Origin: Hofstenia miamia
Lineage: Eukaryota; Xenacoelomorpha; Acoela
DNA: 64,000 nt
Assembly: GCA_004352715.1 (NCBI GenBank)
Contig: SCFE01000022.1
Coordinates: forward strand, 1,720,289 to 1,784,288
Reading direction: 5' to 3'
The notes under the pieces were generated by a model. The model saw only the letters and a program-made list of their open reading frames with translations, had not been told where the DNA came from and searched no databases. Positions 38,601 to 45,040 of the stretch are shown here, piece by piece. The position numbers and the translations under genes are program-made. Each line of letters opens with the position of its first letter. Position 1 is the stretch's first letter.

Positions 38601-41600
38601 TGTGACTGTCCTCGCTGCCGTAAAACTTGACTTGTTTTTATTTTTTGTAGTGTATGCCTTCAGCGGCTAATTAAAGTCATTCATTATTATTATTATTATT
38701 ATTATTACATAGTAAAATTTTCAAGTTAGGAGCGATATCACAAGAAACAGAAATAACTAGTTGCTGGGACGTTTTCTACAATTCCAATGCATGCTGCAGT
38801 ACGTTGCAAAACAATACCCGTTCAGTTTGATTAATGCCAAGAGTTCTGCAATTTATCATTTATAAATATTTATAAATATATAAGTTCCTGAAAGAGTCTT
38901 CATCACTTTTCCTTTCATCTCTTCATTGCTAATTTGTTCTTCTATCATTGTCAGAACTTACATCACTTTCGTACAGAACGCCGAAAATCACTGTTTTTTG
39001 TTGCTGCACAATCCACTCATTCAAATAAGAAGCACTCAAGCAATATAATAAATATTATAAATTAGAATTATAAATTCAAAAAATCAAGCAATAAGTATGA
39101 TGTTCTGTTAGTAAATTTGGAAACATACGTTTTGTTTGCTTCTGAATTCCTCCAATGCATTCAAAACAGTGGTTACAACCATTCGCTTGTTAATTGTGGA
39201 CAACATGTTGTACATTTTCTTCAACGTCAATTGATGTAATGAAGCACTAAATGTCAACTGAAAAATTCAAAGAATTTCAAACATAAAAAACATGAAAAAG
39301 GCTAAAAGTTACCTGCCGGAAATTTGAATGAACTCATCTTTGCTATACAAGCCCATTATTTTCAAAATCAACTAAAAACAAAATAAAATAATGAACGTTA
39401 ATTTAATCTTACATCTAGAAGATCTAACGGTTGAGAGATGTTATCAAGTTGTAGGAGTGTATAAGCATGCTGTAAGCATTCTCTCATATATTCCTGCCTA
39501 GCTTGATATCTTTTGAATGACTGCAACAACTGCATTTCGTTAGCAAGGCCAGAAACCTAAGTTAAAAAAGTTGCTGAGTAATGTGCAATATATAGTCCGC
39601 TCTCGATTCGGAGAAACCTCAATTCAACGACAGTGTGGCCATTTACATTGGAATGACTTGCGGGACAACCAAAAAAATCTCTCCTTACAATCGCTAAAAC
39701 GTTTCTAAACGCCAACAAATACAAATTCAACCCATTACTACTCTTTCAAAAATCTTTTTGCAGGATGTCCATTTCATCAGAACTTACCCGTTAAATTAAG
39801 AACGTACTTTATATAATGAAAATTTCTATAGTTGGAATAGGACATTAAAACAGGTGATTACTCCCATTACTTACAGGTATTTTGAAAAGTTTCAAAAACA
39901 AAGTCCACAATGCACTAAAGGAATCATGTTGCAAGAGATTTGGGATAAGCAATTTAAGACTAGAAAAAATGATAACATTGCTATCCATAGTTTCATTTTA
40001 ATATACCACACAAGTGAATATTACCTTTAAAAAGAAAACAAGCCATAAAACTATGGCTAAAATTAATTAATTAATTAGTATGAATGCCTAAAATTCAAAC
40101 GAACAAAAAGTTGATATCAAAAGTGATTCTCAAATGAAAACAAAACAATTGAATGAAAATCTTTTAAAAAATTCCGTGCTGAACAATTTCTACGGTACGC
40201 ATGTTTCATTTTGAACTTGCTTTAAAATATGATACATTATAGGCAACTAGCGCATTGACTATATTTGTTGTGGTGAGCAACTGGCACATTTGGCCTTGGA
40301 AAAGATTAAGGCCTTGATCATCATTCAAACACATGTTAAGCTGGGCCTATAATAGAGGATTATTGCAAATTGTAACATTCACGGTTAATTAACTCAGTTC
40401 AACCCACACTAAGCTCCGGGGCCTACTCCAAAACCTTTGTGAACTATAATACATTTGGACTTAAAACACATAATATCGCCCACACTTGCAGTTTTTATAA
40501 TAGCATGCTTTATTAAAAAATATCAAATAGTCTCCGTGACAAGATTTCGACAGAAAATCTTCAAATAAGTGTTTTATCACTGGAGTAATTATAGTAAACT
40601 GCATTTAAAGTTGAGCAGCGTTGTTTCAAGCGTTTCGAAAGTTTGCTTTAAACTGATTCATCAATGCCAAAATAAATAAACAGAAGATGGATGACATTGT
40701 GTTCAAATTTTCTAGTGATTGCACCGCGTCAAATCAATTTCGAAAATTAAGTTCACTTTTTTAAAAATCAATATTTTTCCATCAGTTAGAGAAGATAAAA
40801 ATATAGTACATTACACATTTAGTAGCGGATTCTTTTGTGGAGCCTCCTTTCTGTAGCAGTAAACACTGAGAAGATGAACAGACCCATTTCCTATCGATAA
40901 CAATTTTAAAGATGGAATGCTCCAGACAAACGTTTTTAGGCGCTCATAATCTATATCAAGAGCAAACCTTAAGGAAAGAAAATCTATTCCAAAATATGAC
41001 AAGAAGATCAAAAATGACGAATGAAGAACATAGTATAGCTCATTTAAGTAAAAAAATAGATAAAGAAAGTTCACGGAGACTACGATCTTCTAACAGTACA
41101 ACAAAAAAAGAGAGCCATTAATCAGTACGACAAAATCAAGAATCTAACCATTGATAACAATTGTACTGATTAGGAAAGTATAAATTATCATCGAGCGTTA
41201 TTAGTTTTACCACCAATTTGAACACATTCGATAATTCAATAAAATGTATGACTGAAAATGCAAAAAAATAAAACTAACGGTTTTCAGAAAATATATCATA
41301 CCTCTATGGCGGGAATAAACGCGAAATTGCAAGCAGTCGTGGCAAATAGACCAAGAAAATCTAGAGGGCGCTGTAAACACATCAGTCCGCGAATATCGGT
41401 GTTAACGGCTGTTGGCAATTGGGACTCCCTTAATGAAAAATGTTCACATGATTTTGAAAATAGAAAACTTACGGAAGTTTTTCATTAGCAGCTCGGTAGT
41501 TACGGGAATCATCGCATAAAGTTGTCCCCGAAACATCAAGTGAAACTAATTTTGACAATGATTTACAGATTTTGTGTAAAAGATTAGGGTCATCATATGA

Positions 41601-43601
41601 ATATCGAGTGTCGGATTCAATGGTGAGACAAGAAATGTCAAGATGTCTGAATGTTTACATTAGTTTAAGAGTAAAATAAAAGGGTCACCTTAATTGAGAT
41701 AGTTGACATATAGTGGCAAATGTTTCTTCTGAGTTTTGCAAATTACCTTTGAAAGCAAAGCACATAATAAGTTGCTGTAGAGAGTTTTTCATTGGAAGCA
41801 GTTCGCGTAGATCACCTACATTTGAAATACCAGATATGTCCAATGACACCAGGTTCCTAAAAATAAGTTCAAACAAAAAGCAAAAAATATAGGCTTGGTG
41901 CATAAGTCTTTTCGTTTTTTAATTTAAATTTCGACACCCGCCATACTCACCTGATTTATCCCCATGTGATTATTACCTCTTCAGTCCCATGAAAGCTGCT
42001 CTTAAAGGAGCCAACTACAAATCCTCAGAGGATNACAATGAGGGAAATCGGCCGGGTTCTCACAATAGGAGTTGGTGGGAGGAGCTGAAGATCATCCACA
42101 CGTAAGCAGCTAATTATTGTGTTTTGGGATGTCAAGGGATTGATTTTGTTGAAAGTTCTGCCCCGAAACGTCAGTATTACTGCTGAAGTGTATTGTAGCG
42201 CTCTAGATGAGCTGAAGGATGCACTGCTTGCAAATAGGCGACGAACAGCGGGTGCCGGTTTCCAAAATTTTCATTTCTTGCATGATAATGCTAGACCACA
42301 CTCTGCACGAATCACCCAAGAAAAATTGCAAGAACTGCAGTTTACTGTCTTACGACACCCGCCATACTCACCTGATTTATCCCCATGTGATTATTACCTC
42401 TTCAGTCCCATGAAAGCTGCTCTTAAAGGAGCCAACTACAAATCCTCAGAGGATGTGATAACTGTCATCAAGAACTGGTTCAAGTCTAAAAACGAAGAAT
42501 TTTTTCGTCAGGGAATTCACGCTTTGCCAGATAGATGGAGAAAATGCATTGCATCGGGTGGTAATTATTTTCAACGTGGTGAAGATGATGACAACTCATG
42601 AAGCAAAGAACATAGTTTTGGTTTCATGTTCTTGTTAATACATTTGTTCAATTATTATTCTTTGCAATGCATTATTGACTGCTTTAATTAAATTTAAAAA
42701 ACGAAAAGACTTATGCACCAACCCTATATATTAATCTTTCTTTCGCTCAAATAAGAACAGGATAGAATCATATCAATTGAAATTCTCAGAAAACTGTAAG
42801 TTGGTTAGACTTCCAGAGCACATAGACCAAATAGTTAAAATCATAGTTAGGGAACAATGCTGTAATAGGACAAAATCAATTGCAAATACTAGAAAATTTT
42901 ATGAAATTCTGTAAATTCCAGATTATTTATACGAATTTGATATTAATGTCAGCACTTAGTGGGCAATATGTGGTAGAGTCTGGTTTGATACACGGAAACT
43001 ATTATAAGTTGTATATTACTGAAACTTTAGTTCTCAATACATTAAAATTCAACGGTCAAAAAAGTTTTTTTAATAATTGAAAGTATGACATCATCATTAA
43101 TAAAAAAATTCATTACCTGCAATTACTTAATATTTTCTGAAGTAGTTTAAAAGAAATATTGGTGAAGCTCAGGTTCAAATGCTGTAAATTCTCACACTGG
43201 AGAAGAAACATAGAGTCGTCTGCTTCGCGCAGGATGACATGGGAGCAATTGAAGAAATTTAACTTCCGCACGGAGCTGGAAAAAATGGAGTTTAAATGAC
43301 GAACTTGTAATAAAGTGCAACGACTAATATTGACATTAGTAAAAGCATAATCCTTCAGTGAATATAAGTCTAATGGTTGCACATTGCGAGCACAGGATAT
43401 ATCCAAGTGAACAATAGGCATTAAGAACCTATTGTTGAAATACTTTAGTAAACTATTGTCAAATTCACCAAAAGAAGAGGCGACTTGCAAAATCTTTTCA
43501 TTTATAATTGCTGGGAGGCAAAGATTAGTTGAACACAGTCCTTTATTTTTCAGGCAAAAAACAATACATAAATTGAAAAGTGACTCGGGTTCAGTCAGCA
43601 T
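17041..43601 (-). CDS. zer-1: ZER1-like substrate receptor of CUL2 E3 ubiquitin ligase (split gene, 14 exons found, one segment missing in gap)
   Basis: ZER1 recruits substrates with exposed N-terminal glycine to CUL2-ElonginB/C for ubiquitylation (known for the family). Exons on the minus strand: 43601-43117, 41856-41689, 41646-41473, 41428-41302, 39556-39413, 39371-39313, 39246-39129, 39003-38962, 32410-32252, 28435-28345, 27453-27383, 27258-27211, [missing], 25362-25243, 17231-17041. Every listed intron is GT-AG and the reading phase agrees at every join I could test. Visible landmarks: PESLFNLCIVFC near the start (BC-box like), LRR-type LVSLDISG and LVSLDVSG, FLGLF, then ARM helices with AWSALWNVTDETAENC, LFPENRELMRNMLGCL and LWAVWALANLCTVYPNKYC. 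These follow vertebrate ZER1 more closely than ZYG11B. About 665 residues are recovered; with the roughly 85-95 missing the total would match the usual length near 760. The ATG at 43601 fits the family N-terminus. Exon boundaries are read by eye, without transcript data. Confidence 0.9.
17417..17605. repeat. Penelope-associated terminal repeat, copy 2, in zer-1 last intron
   Basis: Short inverted arms (CCACTATAAAA and TTTTATAGTGG) enclose a block shared with 13873-13950. It ends with CCGAAACATGTTAAATAAATG, a tail type found at ends of Penelope-like elements. Confidence 0.55.
17606..19356. other. zer-1 last intron, unassigned part
   Basis: AT-rich, no domain recognised on either strand. Confidence 0.5.
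19357..19560 (-). repeat. 3' LTR of the retrotransposon (outer copy)
   Basis: 204 bp, same ends as the 5' LTR. It is followed at 19561-19648 by a second copy of the RT-end junction sequence seen at 19952-20040. Confidence 0.88.
19656..19836. mobile_element. Small inserted repeat between the two 3' LTR copies
   Basis: Separates LTR copies; ends CAGGCCTGC (19656) and GCAGCCCTG (to 19836) are an imperfect inverted pair, as in hAT-type MITEs. Inside, CATTAATGGCCAT-type words are repeated and GGCCCGGGCCCGG stands out. No target-site duplication seen. Confidence 0.4.
19837..19951 (-). repeat. Partial 3' LTR (inner copy)
   Basis: Matches the part of the LTR from its 5' end (minus strand) for about 115 bases with small insertions, then is cut off by the inserted repeat. 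Confidence 0.82.
19952..20690 (-). pseudogene. Retrotransposon pol: N-terminal reverse transcriptase
   Basis: Minus strand: KTTSNKPIRQPVHCVPENHK, LINNGIIRKGDSFYASPTVF, TRLCID, then FQRYVTQVLMDKNKKFDDII, with frameshifts between. These are the fingers and start of the palm of a Ty3/gypsy-type RT. The protein is lost directly after FDDII. Confidence 0.75.
20830..21165 (-). pseudogene. Retrotransposon aspartic protease
   Basis: Minus strand reads VEAIIDTGAAHSVIADTCA (catalytic DTG present, at about 21095) and further on PYQLILGRDFLEDNDCIINF, the two hallmark motifs of retroviral-type proteases. Confidence 0.8.
21221..22095. mobile_element. TTAA-flanked MITE nested in the LTR retrotransposon
   Basis: TTAA at 21217-21220 and 22096-22099 flank ends GGTGGTCCTATACTAAA and its inverse with one mismatch. 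875 bp, no coding sequence. TTAA target sites are typical of piggyBac-type elements. It interrupts the gag-pol region, so it inserted after the host element. Confidence 0.85.
22120..23460 (-). pseudogene. Retrotransposon gag: coiled coil and zinc knuckle
   Basis: Begins near the 5' LTR with SIENLQQIPHDELLQM, then ENLERQLLGAYQTEQNLVDR in a coiled-coil stretch, interrupted by (AT)n and an 84-N gap. A CCHC knuckle CFRCGRKGHLRCQC is at about 22195-22240, followed by an acidic tail EDNEGFYTDTDDGEED. Several frameshifts. Confidence 0.75.
23052..23197. repeat. (TA)n microsatellite with 84-base gap inside
   Basis: TA runs on both sides of the N run 23083-23166. The repeat probably continues through the gap. 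Confidence 0.85.
23461..23664 (-). repeat. 5' LTR of the retrotransposon
   Basis: 204 bp, begins TGTAGTATATTTGCATC and ends CATAACA on the minus strand, giving the usual TG...CA ends. About 95% identical by eye to 19357-19560. Confidence 0.88.
23665..23698. repeat. (AT)n microsatellite at the LTR edge
   Basis: AT repeat directly abutting the 5' LTR; the element may have inserted into it. Confidence 0.9.
23700..24660 (+). pseudogene. LINE reverse transcriptase remnant
   Basis: Frameshifted plus-strand reading: DVGVPPGDFLSQLLFIMYTS, then LQYADDTKKVL (YADD catalytic motif) near 24010, KYLGFCLDSKLTF at 24120, and a decayed C-terminus to about 24500. Order and motifs fit a non-LTR RT. It lies in the last zer-1 intron, opposite in strand. 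Confidence 0.75.
24857..25168. mobile_element. hAT-type MITE with perfect 8-bp target-site duplication
   Basis: Ends CAGAGGTGTGCGCGG and GCGCACACCTCTA are inverted; ATATTGAG is duplicated exactly at 24849-24856 and 25169-25176. 312 bp, non-coding, with repeated CCGCACCGC words. The 8-bp duplication and CAG-type ends are typical of hAT elements. Confidence 0.92.
25243..25362 (-). CDS. zer-1: zer-1 penultimate exon: ARM repeat
   Basis: Reads VFRSFGPILILLSTELE, then EVKLWAVWALANLCTVY, matching YRSFEPILRLL and HWATWALYNL. Donor TACC|GTATGA. The acceptor is taken as TTCAAG|GA at 25363-25364; TTTAAG a few bases upstream is an alternative, so the 5' end is uncertain by 6 bases. Confidence 0.85.
25388..25697. 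mobile_element. Possible second hAT-type MITE next to a zer-1 exon
   Basis: Left CAGTATTTGACATACAACGA and right ends sharing ACGAGCC in inverted orientation; interior rich in ACGAGCC, AAGCCGAGCC words. Target duplication not clear. It ends about 25 bases from the acceptor of the penultimate zer-1 exon. Confidence 0.4.
26170..27169. other. Assembly gap, 1000 N
   Basis: Exactly 1000 N, a placeholder of unknown true size. It probably holds the missing zer-1 ARM exon(s). Confidence 0.95.
27211..27258 (-). CDS. zer-1: zer-1 exon 12: ARM repeat, last exon before the gap
   Basis: 16 codons (LFPENRELMRNMLGCL), phase 0 to 0, donor CTG|GTGAGG. Matches EFPEKQELHRNMLGLL. The next family segment (GNVAEV...NACGVL) is not in the readable sequence and should lie in the N run starting 41 bases further on. 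Confidence 0.9.
27383..27453 (-). CDS. zer-1: zer-1 exon 11: ARM repeat
   Basis: 71 bp. Completes D and reads ETAENCESFINLKGTHLFM, matching DETPDNCEMFLNFNGMKLF of ZER1. Acceptor ATATTTAG|ATG, donor ACTCGG|GTAAAC. Confidence 0.9.
27460..28340. other. zer-1 intron, nothing recognised
   Basis: AT-rich intron between exons 10 and 11, with no transposon protein or inverted repeat seen. Confidence 0.5.
28345..28435 (-). CDS. zer-1: zer-1 exon 10: ARM repeat
   Basis: 91 bp. Reads KTVQIIENRVSRM, then EILVIAWSALWNVT, the highly conserved SWSALWNIT motif. Acceptor TTTTTTAG|AAAAC, donor ACCG|GTATTT; the G joins exon 11 to give Asp. Confidence 0.9.
29028..30345 (+). pseudogene. piggyBac-type transposase, frameshifted
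   Basis: An acidic N-terminus (29028-29200), then VDEQIIPSK near 29675 with the first catalytic Asp, QDYTFFTTVSFLHFLKYKNI near 29855 (second), and VAKWVDNKVVDAVSNYIG near 30022 (third), all in order. HMGIVHFPSYRSSW at 29432 matches the family MGI--LPSYR-YW stretch. At least three frame changes and several stops make it a pseudogene. It lies in the 3.8-kb zer-1 intron on the opposite strand. Confidence 0.85.
30400..31305 (+). pseudogene. hAT-type transposase, C-terminal part
   Basis: CLAHLLHNVAELVRAKFP at about 30636, VTRWGSWLQAAEYYAEHF at 30790, a stop at 30926, then YLEDRLSRMSDIKKILE and the dimerisation motif TSAQAERTFSKLGELLAKDR near 31183-31245. Two long frames (30652-30927, 30943-31305) are in the same frame apart from one stop. 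N-terminal half is missing or unreadable. Followed by GGGCGG-rich sequence (31335-31400). Confidence 0.82.
31440..32250. other. zer-1 intron, nothing recognised
   Basis: AT-rich. No domain or repeat that I can support. Confidence 0.5.
32252..32410 (-). CDS. zer-1: zer-1 exon 9: ARM repeat
   Basis: 53 codons, phase 0 to 0. Reads EFCYKRLICHLCSILGSS, then QQMAVLLINALMSQVDG, closely following the ZER1 stretch with IAVHLCNALVCQVD. Acceptor TTTTTAG|GAATTC, donor CTAAAC|GTCAGT. It is isolated between a 6.5-kb and a 3.8-kb intron. Confidence 0.88.
32411..33980. other. zer-1 large intron, unassigned part
   Basis: AT-rich; a short plus frame at 33520-33783 is not recognisable. Confidence 0.45.
34000..34250 (+). 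pseudogene. LINE RT fragment (same family as 35.6-38.7 kb)
   Basis: 34108-34247 is nearly identical to 36851-36990 and includes the YVDDTAIFNF motif. It breaks off abruptly at about 34248, where minus-strand gypsy sequence begins. Confidence 0.8.
34250..34593 (-). pseudogene. Ty3/gypsy reverse transcriptase fragment
   Basis: Minus strand reads DDIEKKAFITP, SPATFQKYIMKVLKN (after a frameshift), VDAYIDDIIVTS (catalytic YIDD), LTILENAGLHINGNKCKI. Cut by the 1000-N gap at its N-terminal side and by LINE sequence at its C-terminal side. It differs from the 19-23 kb element. Confidence 0.85.
34594..35593. other. Assembly gap, 1000 N
   Basis: Placeholder gap inside the large zer-1 intron, between gypsy and LINE fragments. 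Confidence 0.95.
35594..37807 (+). pseudogene. LINE ORF2 (reverse transcriptase and C-terminus) with (ATT)n tail
   Basis: Pyrimidine-rich coding strand. Readable parts: ADLFNAYF, YPDGVPSFVI, WISPLLKS, SYRPIAILSRLSIIFECLVF (RT 1-2), HGNLPGRSTITNLLTSIE, LGISKAFDRLPHSILLDKL (RT 3-4), YVDDTAIFNFGSS (catalytic YVDD, about 36630), LGVQLADNLNWSGHVS, and a C-terminal region ending SYFISCDCPRGRKT. Ends in (ATT)n at 37781-37807. Several stops and one NN join. Fits a jockey/CR1-like non-LTR element; clade not settled. Opposite strand to zer-1. Confidence 0.83.
36851..37104 (+). repeat. Near-duplicate of 36595-36848 after an NN join
   Basis: The YVDDTAIFNF block occurs twice, offset by 256 bases, with a few base differences. 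The NN at 36849-36850 sits exactly at the join, so the double RT motif is probably an assembly effect. Confidence 0.8.
37888..38787 (+). repeat. Near-duplicate of 36999-37886 after a single N
   Basis: Repeats the LINE C-terminus, its (ATT)n tail and about 75 bases of flanking DNA. Differences cluster around 38500-38550 (including a 12-base insertion). Duplication of flanking DNA together with the N at 37887 points to two haplotypes or overlapping contigs. Confidence 0.85.
38962..39003 (-). CDS. zer-1: zer-1 exon 8: very short ARM exon
   Basis: 42 bp (14 codons, QQKTVIFGVLYESD), phase 0 to 0, acceptor GTGCAG|CAAC, donor AGTGAT|GTAAGT. Its position and pattern match the family VQRNCCLTLCN segment. 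It is short, so it is less certain than its neighbours. A 6.5-kb intron follows. Confidence 0.65.
39129..39246 (-). CDS. zer-1: zer-1 exon 7: ARM repeat
   Basis: 118 bp. Reads ASLHQLTLKKMYNML, then VVTTVLNALEEFRSKQN, corresponding to the family segment GSAALFYLT...VVLNGMESY. Acceptor ACATTTAG|TGC, donor CAAAAC|GTATGT. Confidence 0.85.
39313..39371 (-). CDS. zer-1: zer-1 exon 6: ARM helix
   Basis: 59 bp between a 41-bp intron (39372-39412) and a 66-bp intron. Reads LILKIMGLYSKDEFIQISG, matching the family helix that ends in Q-(V/I)-(T/S)-G. Split AGT codon to exon 7. Confidence 0.83.
39413..39556 (-). CDS. zer-1: zer-1 exon 5: start of ARM region
   Basis: 48 codons, phase 0 to 0. Starts VSGLANEMQLLQSFKRY, matching the family VSG-x2-NE-x-Q-x-L motif directly after HIPA, so it follows exon 4 without missing residues. 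Donor GAT|GTAAGA. The preceding 1.7-kb intron holds two unassigned exon-like segments. Confidence 0.86.
39875..39959 (-). CDS. Possible exon inside zer-1 intron 4
   Basis: 85 bp with good splice sites (TTTTTTCTAG|T and CCT|GTAAGT). One frame reads LLQHDSFSALWTLFLKLF, ARM/HEAT-like in pattern. Its entry phase does not fit exon 4 directly, so if real it belongs to another transcript. Confidence 0.22.
40236..40346 (-). CDS. Possible cassette exon inside zer-1 intron 4
   Basis: 37 open codons in phase 0 to 0, acceptor CTATTATAG|GCC, donor TATAAT|GTATCA. It includes NLFQGQMCQLLTTTNIVNAL. Being in phase with exons 4 and 5, it could be included, but no ZER1 protein I know has an insert here. It may be chance. 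Confidence 0.2.
41302..41428 (-). CDS. zer-1: zer-1 exon 4: end of LRR domain
   Basis: 127 bp, ends in phase 0 at donor ATAGAG|GTATGA. Carries LQRPLDFLGLFATTAC then FAFIPAIE, the conserved family link (RPL-FLGLF...HIPA) between the LRR and ARM regions. Confidence 0.87.
41473..41646 (-). CDS. zer-1: zer-1 exon 3: leucine-rich repeats
   Basis: 174 bp. Acceptor CATTCAG|ACATC, donor CTTCC|GTAAGT. Reads RHLDISCLTIESDTR, then KLVSLDVSGTTLCDD. Followed by a 44-bp intron (41429-41472). Confidence 0.87.
41689..41856 (-). CDS. zer-1: zer-1 exon 2: leucine-rich repeats
   Basis: 168 bp, same split phase at both ends. Acceptor TTTTTAG|GAACC, donor TTAAG|GTGACC. Reads NLVSLDISGISNVGDL and ends TICQLSQL. 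The flanking intron 1 (41857-43116) contains the mariner element; the next intron is only 42 bp. Confidence 0.88.
41887..42730 (+). mobile_element. mariner transposon in zer-1 intron 1
   Basis: Terminal inverted repeats TAGGSTTGGTGCATAAGTCT followed by TTTCGTTTTTT at 41890-41920 and 42697-42726, flanked by TA. Carries a D,D34D transposase. A block at 41934-42033 duplicates 42352-42454 and is joined by an N at 42034, so the left half is not reliable. Confidence 0.88.
42119..42601 (+). pseudogene. mariner transposase (C-terminal catalytic part)
   Basis: Reads FWDVKGLILLK (first Asp), FLHDNARPHSARITQEKL (second Asp) and YSPDLSPCDYYLFSPMKAAL (third Asp); 34 residues separate the last two, as in mariner D,D34D. 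Ends about 100 bases before the right inverted repeat, as expected. The N-terminal DNA-binding half is absent or lost in the misjoined left part. The termini resemble cecropia-type mariners (inference). Confidence 0.9.
43117..43601 (-). CDS. zer-1: zer-1 exon 1: BC box and first leucine-rich repeats
   Basis: 161 codons plus 2 bases, starting MLTEPESLF and ending in LQKILSNC before donor CAG|GTAATG. SLFNLC fits the BC-box pattern (L-x-x-x-C) that contacts Elongin C, and CLPAIINEKIL fits the family segment that follows. LDISC, VNISRC and LNLSF mark successive LRR strands. The split AGG codon is completed by exon 2. Confidence 0.88.
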
Positions 43602-44150
43602 TTAAAGAAAAAAAGAAAATTGGATCCAATTCTCAAAATCTAAAAAAAAATTCAAAAATTTAATATTTAGAAATGACTGCATTATAGGTAAAAATTATCC
43701 ATTATCAGGGTTGTATATTTACATTGTAATAATATAAATACGACTAGCAAATTCCAATTCTTGTTCTATGATGATCATACTTAAAATTAAAATTAATTTC
43801 ATAGTTTGTTAAATTTTTTTGTCAGGGAATACATAAAACTTTTGGAAATATTATCTAATGTTGATCTGGCTGTTAATTTATTTATTGTTGATATAACTAA
43901 GTGTAGATTTCGAATCAGACGACAATTTCGCTTTATTGGCCTATATATGTATAAAATCAACTAAGAAAACATAATTAAATAAACAAAGACATCAAACAAA
44001 TCTAAATATATTTTGAAGAACTGAATTATATATATTTTCTTTTTGTTAGTTAAAGATTTTTTTCACATACTTAACTCATTATTGCTCTCAAGAAAATCTC
44101 GTAAGTCTATTTCTACACTTATATTACATTAAGCAAAAGAATATAAGAAA
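43602..44150. other. Upstream region of zer-1
   Basis: AT-rich and without recognisable genes. It should contain the zer-1 promoter and 5' UTR, but no specific element can be supported. Confidence 0.4.
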
Positions 44151-44203
44151 AAAATGAATTTGAACTTTCAAATCGCTTTTGCCGCGGAATATACTAAACA
44201 GTT

Positions 44204-45028
44204 ATGCCATATTGCATTGCTTGTGGTAATAAACGAGCGACGCTAACTAACCTTAGCTCTAACACAATGTGTGGAAAGTGTACACATGAGAAAATGTCAA
44301 TGCACTGCAACATTTGCAAAAATAAAAGTGATCGAAATTCAGATAACCTTAGATGTGTTACAAGTAAGAATCTATATCATACATCTTTTATAGGTCTCAG
44401 AAAGAATGTAATCGAAATAATTAATGGAACTACTAAAATTAGTCTAAATATATTTTGGAGAACTGAAAATTGCGTTTGAGACAGATGTCTTAAAAAAATA
44501 TAGAAGCAGCTGCTACTGAAGTTAAAAAATATTCTGAAATTTTAAGTACAACTTCTAATATTTCTTCCAAGCAATCTAGAGTTTCTACTCCAAATGATGC
44601 TAACTGTAACACGGATATACGCATTAGAGGAATACCAGAAAGTCCTAAATGAAAAAGAGGCGAAAGATCAATTGAAGAAATAAGAAGAGTTGTTTAACTA
44701 TTTCAGAATATAGGTGACGAGTTTAATGAAAGCTACATTTCCGACATATTCAGTCTAGGAAAATTTGAAAATTAGTAAGGCTCCAAGAGCCAATCATGCT
44801 AAATTTATATTGGGAAATGTAATTAAATTAAAAAATTGCAAACTTTTCTCTTACAATGTTTACATCTCCAAAGGTCTCAACAAACAAGAACAAGAAATGG
44901 AAAATAAATCCCTGAAAAGAAGACAGCATCTAATTAATCAAAAGTGTGAAGCAAAGCCGCTTAGAATAATTAATCAAAGATTATATCGGAAAATAAACGA
45001 TAAATGGATTGAGATACAAATTGATTGA
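44204..45028 (+). pseudogene. LINE ORF1 (zinc-binding, nucleic-acid-binding protein)
   Basis: Starts MPYCIACGNKRATLTN with MCGKCTHEKMSMHCNICKNK, a cysteine-rich finger like those at the start of LINE ORF1 proteins. After frameshifts, IRIRGIPESPK, NESYISDIFSLGKFEN, RANHAKFILGN and YISKGLNKQEQ follow, matching the L1-ORF1-like domain of other LINEs. Ends 15 bases before the ORF2 start. Confidence 0.7.
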
Positions 45029-45040
45029 CTGAATCAAAAT

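Noticed and set aside
40811-41121. Coding frames on both strands inside zer-1 intron 4
   Set aside because: The plus frame (40912-41121) is highly charged and the minus frame hydrophobic, as expected when one shadows the other; no family recognised and no convincing splice context.
41212-41257. Extra zer-1 exon after a 44-bp intron behind exon 4
   Set aside because: Splice-like sites exist, but the reading has no family match and exon 4 joins exon 5 without missing residues.
17041-43601. ZYG11 rather than ZER1
   Set aside because: Motifs such as DETAENC, RELMRNMLG, SQVDG and YPNKYC follow ZER1 more closely, although both families share the layout. A tree would be decisive.
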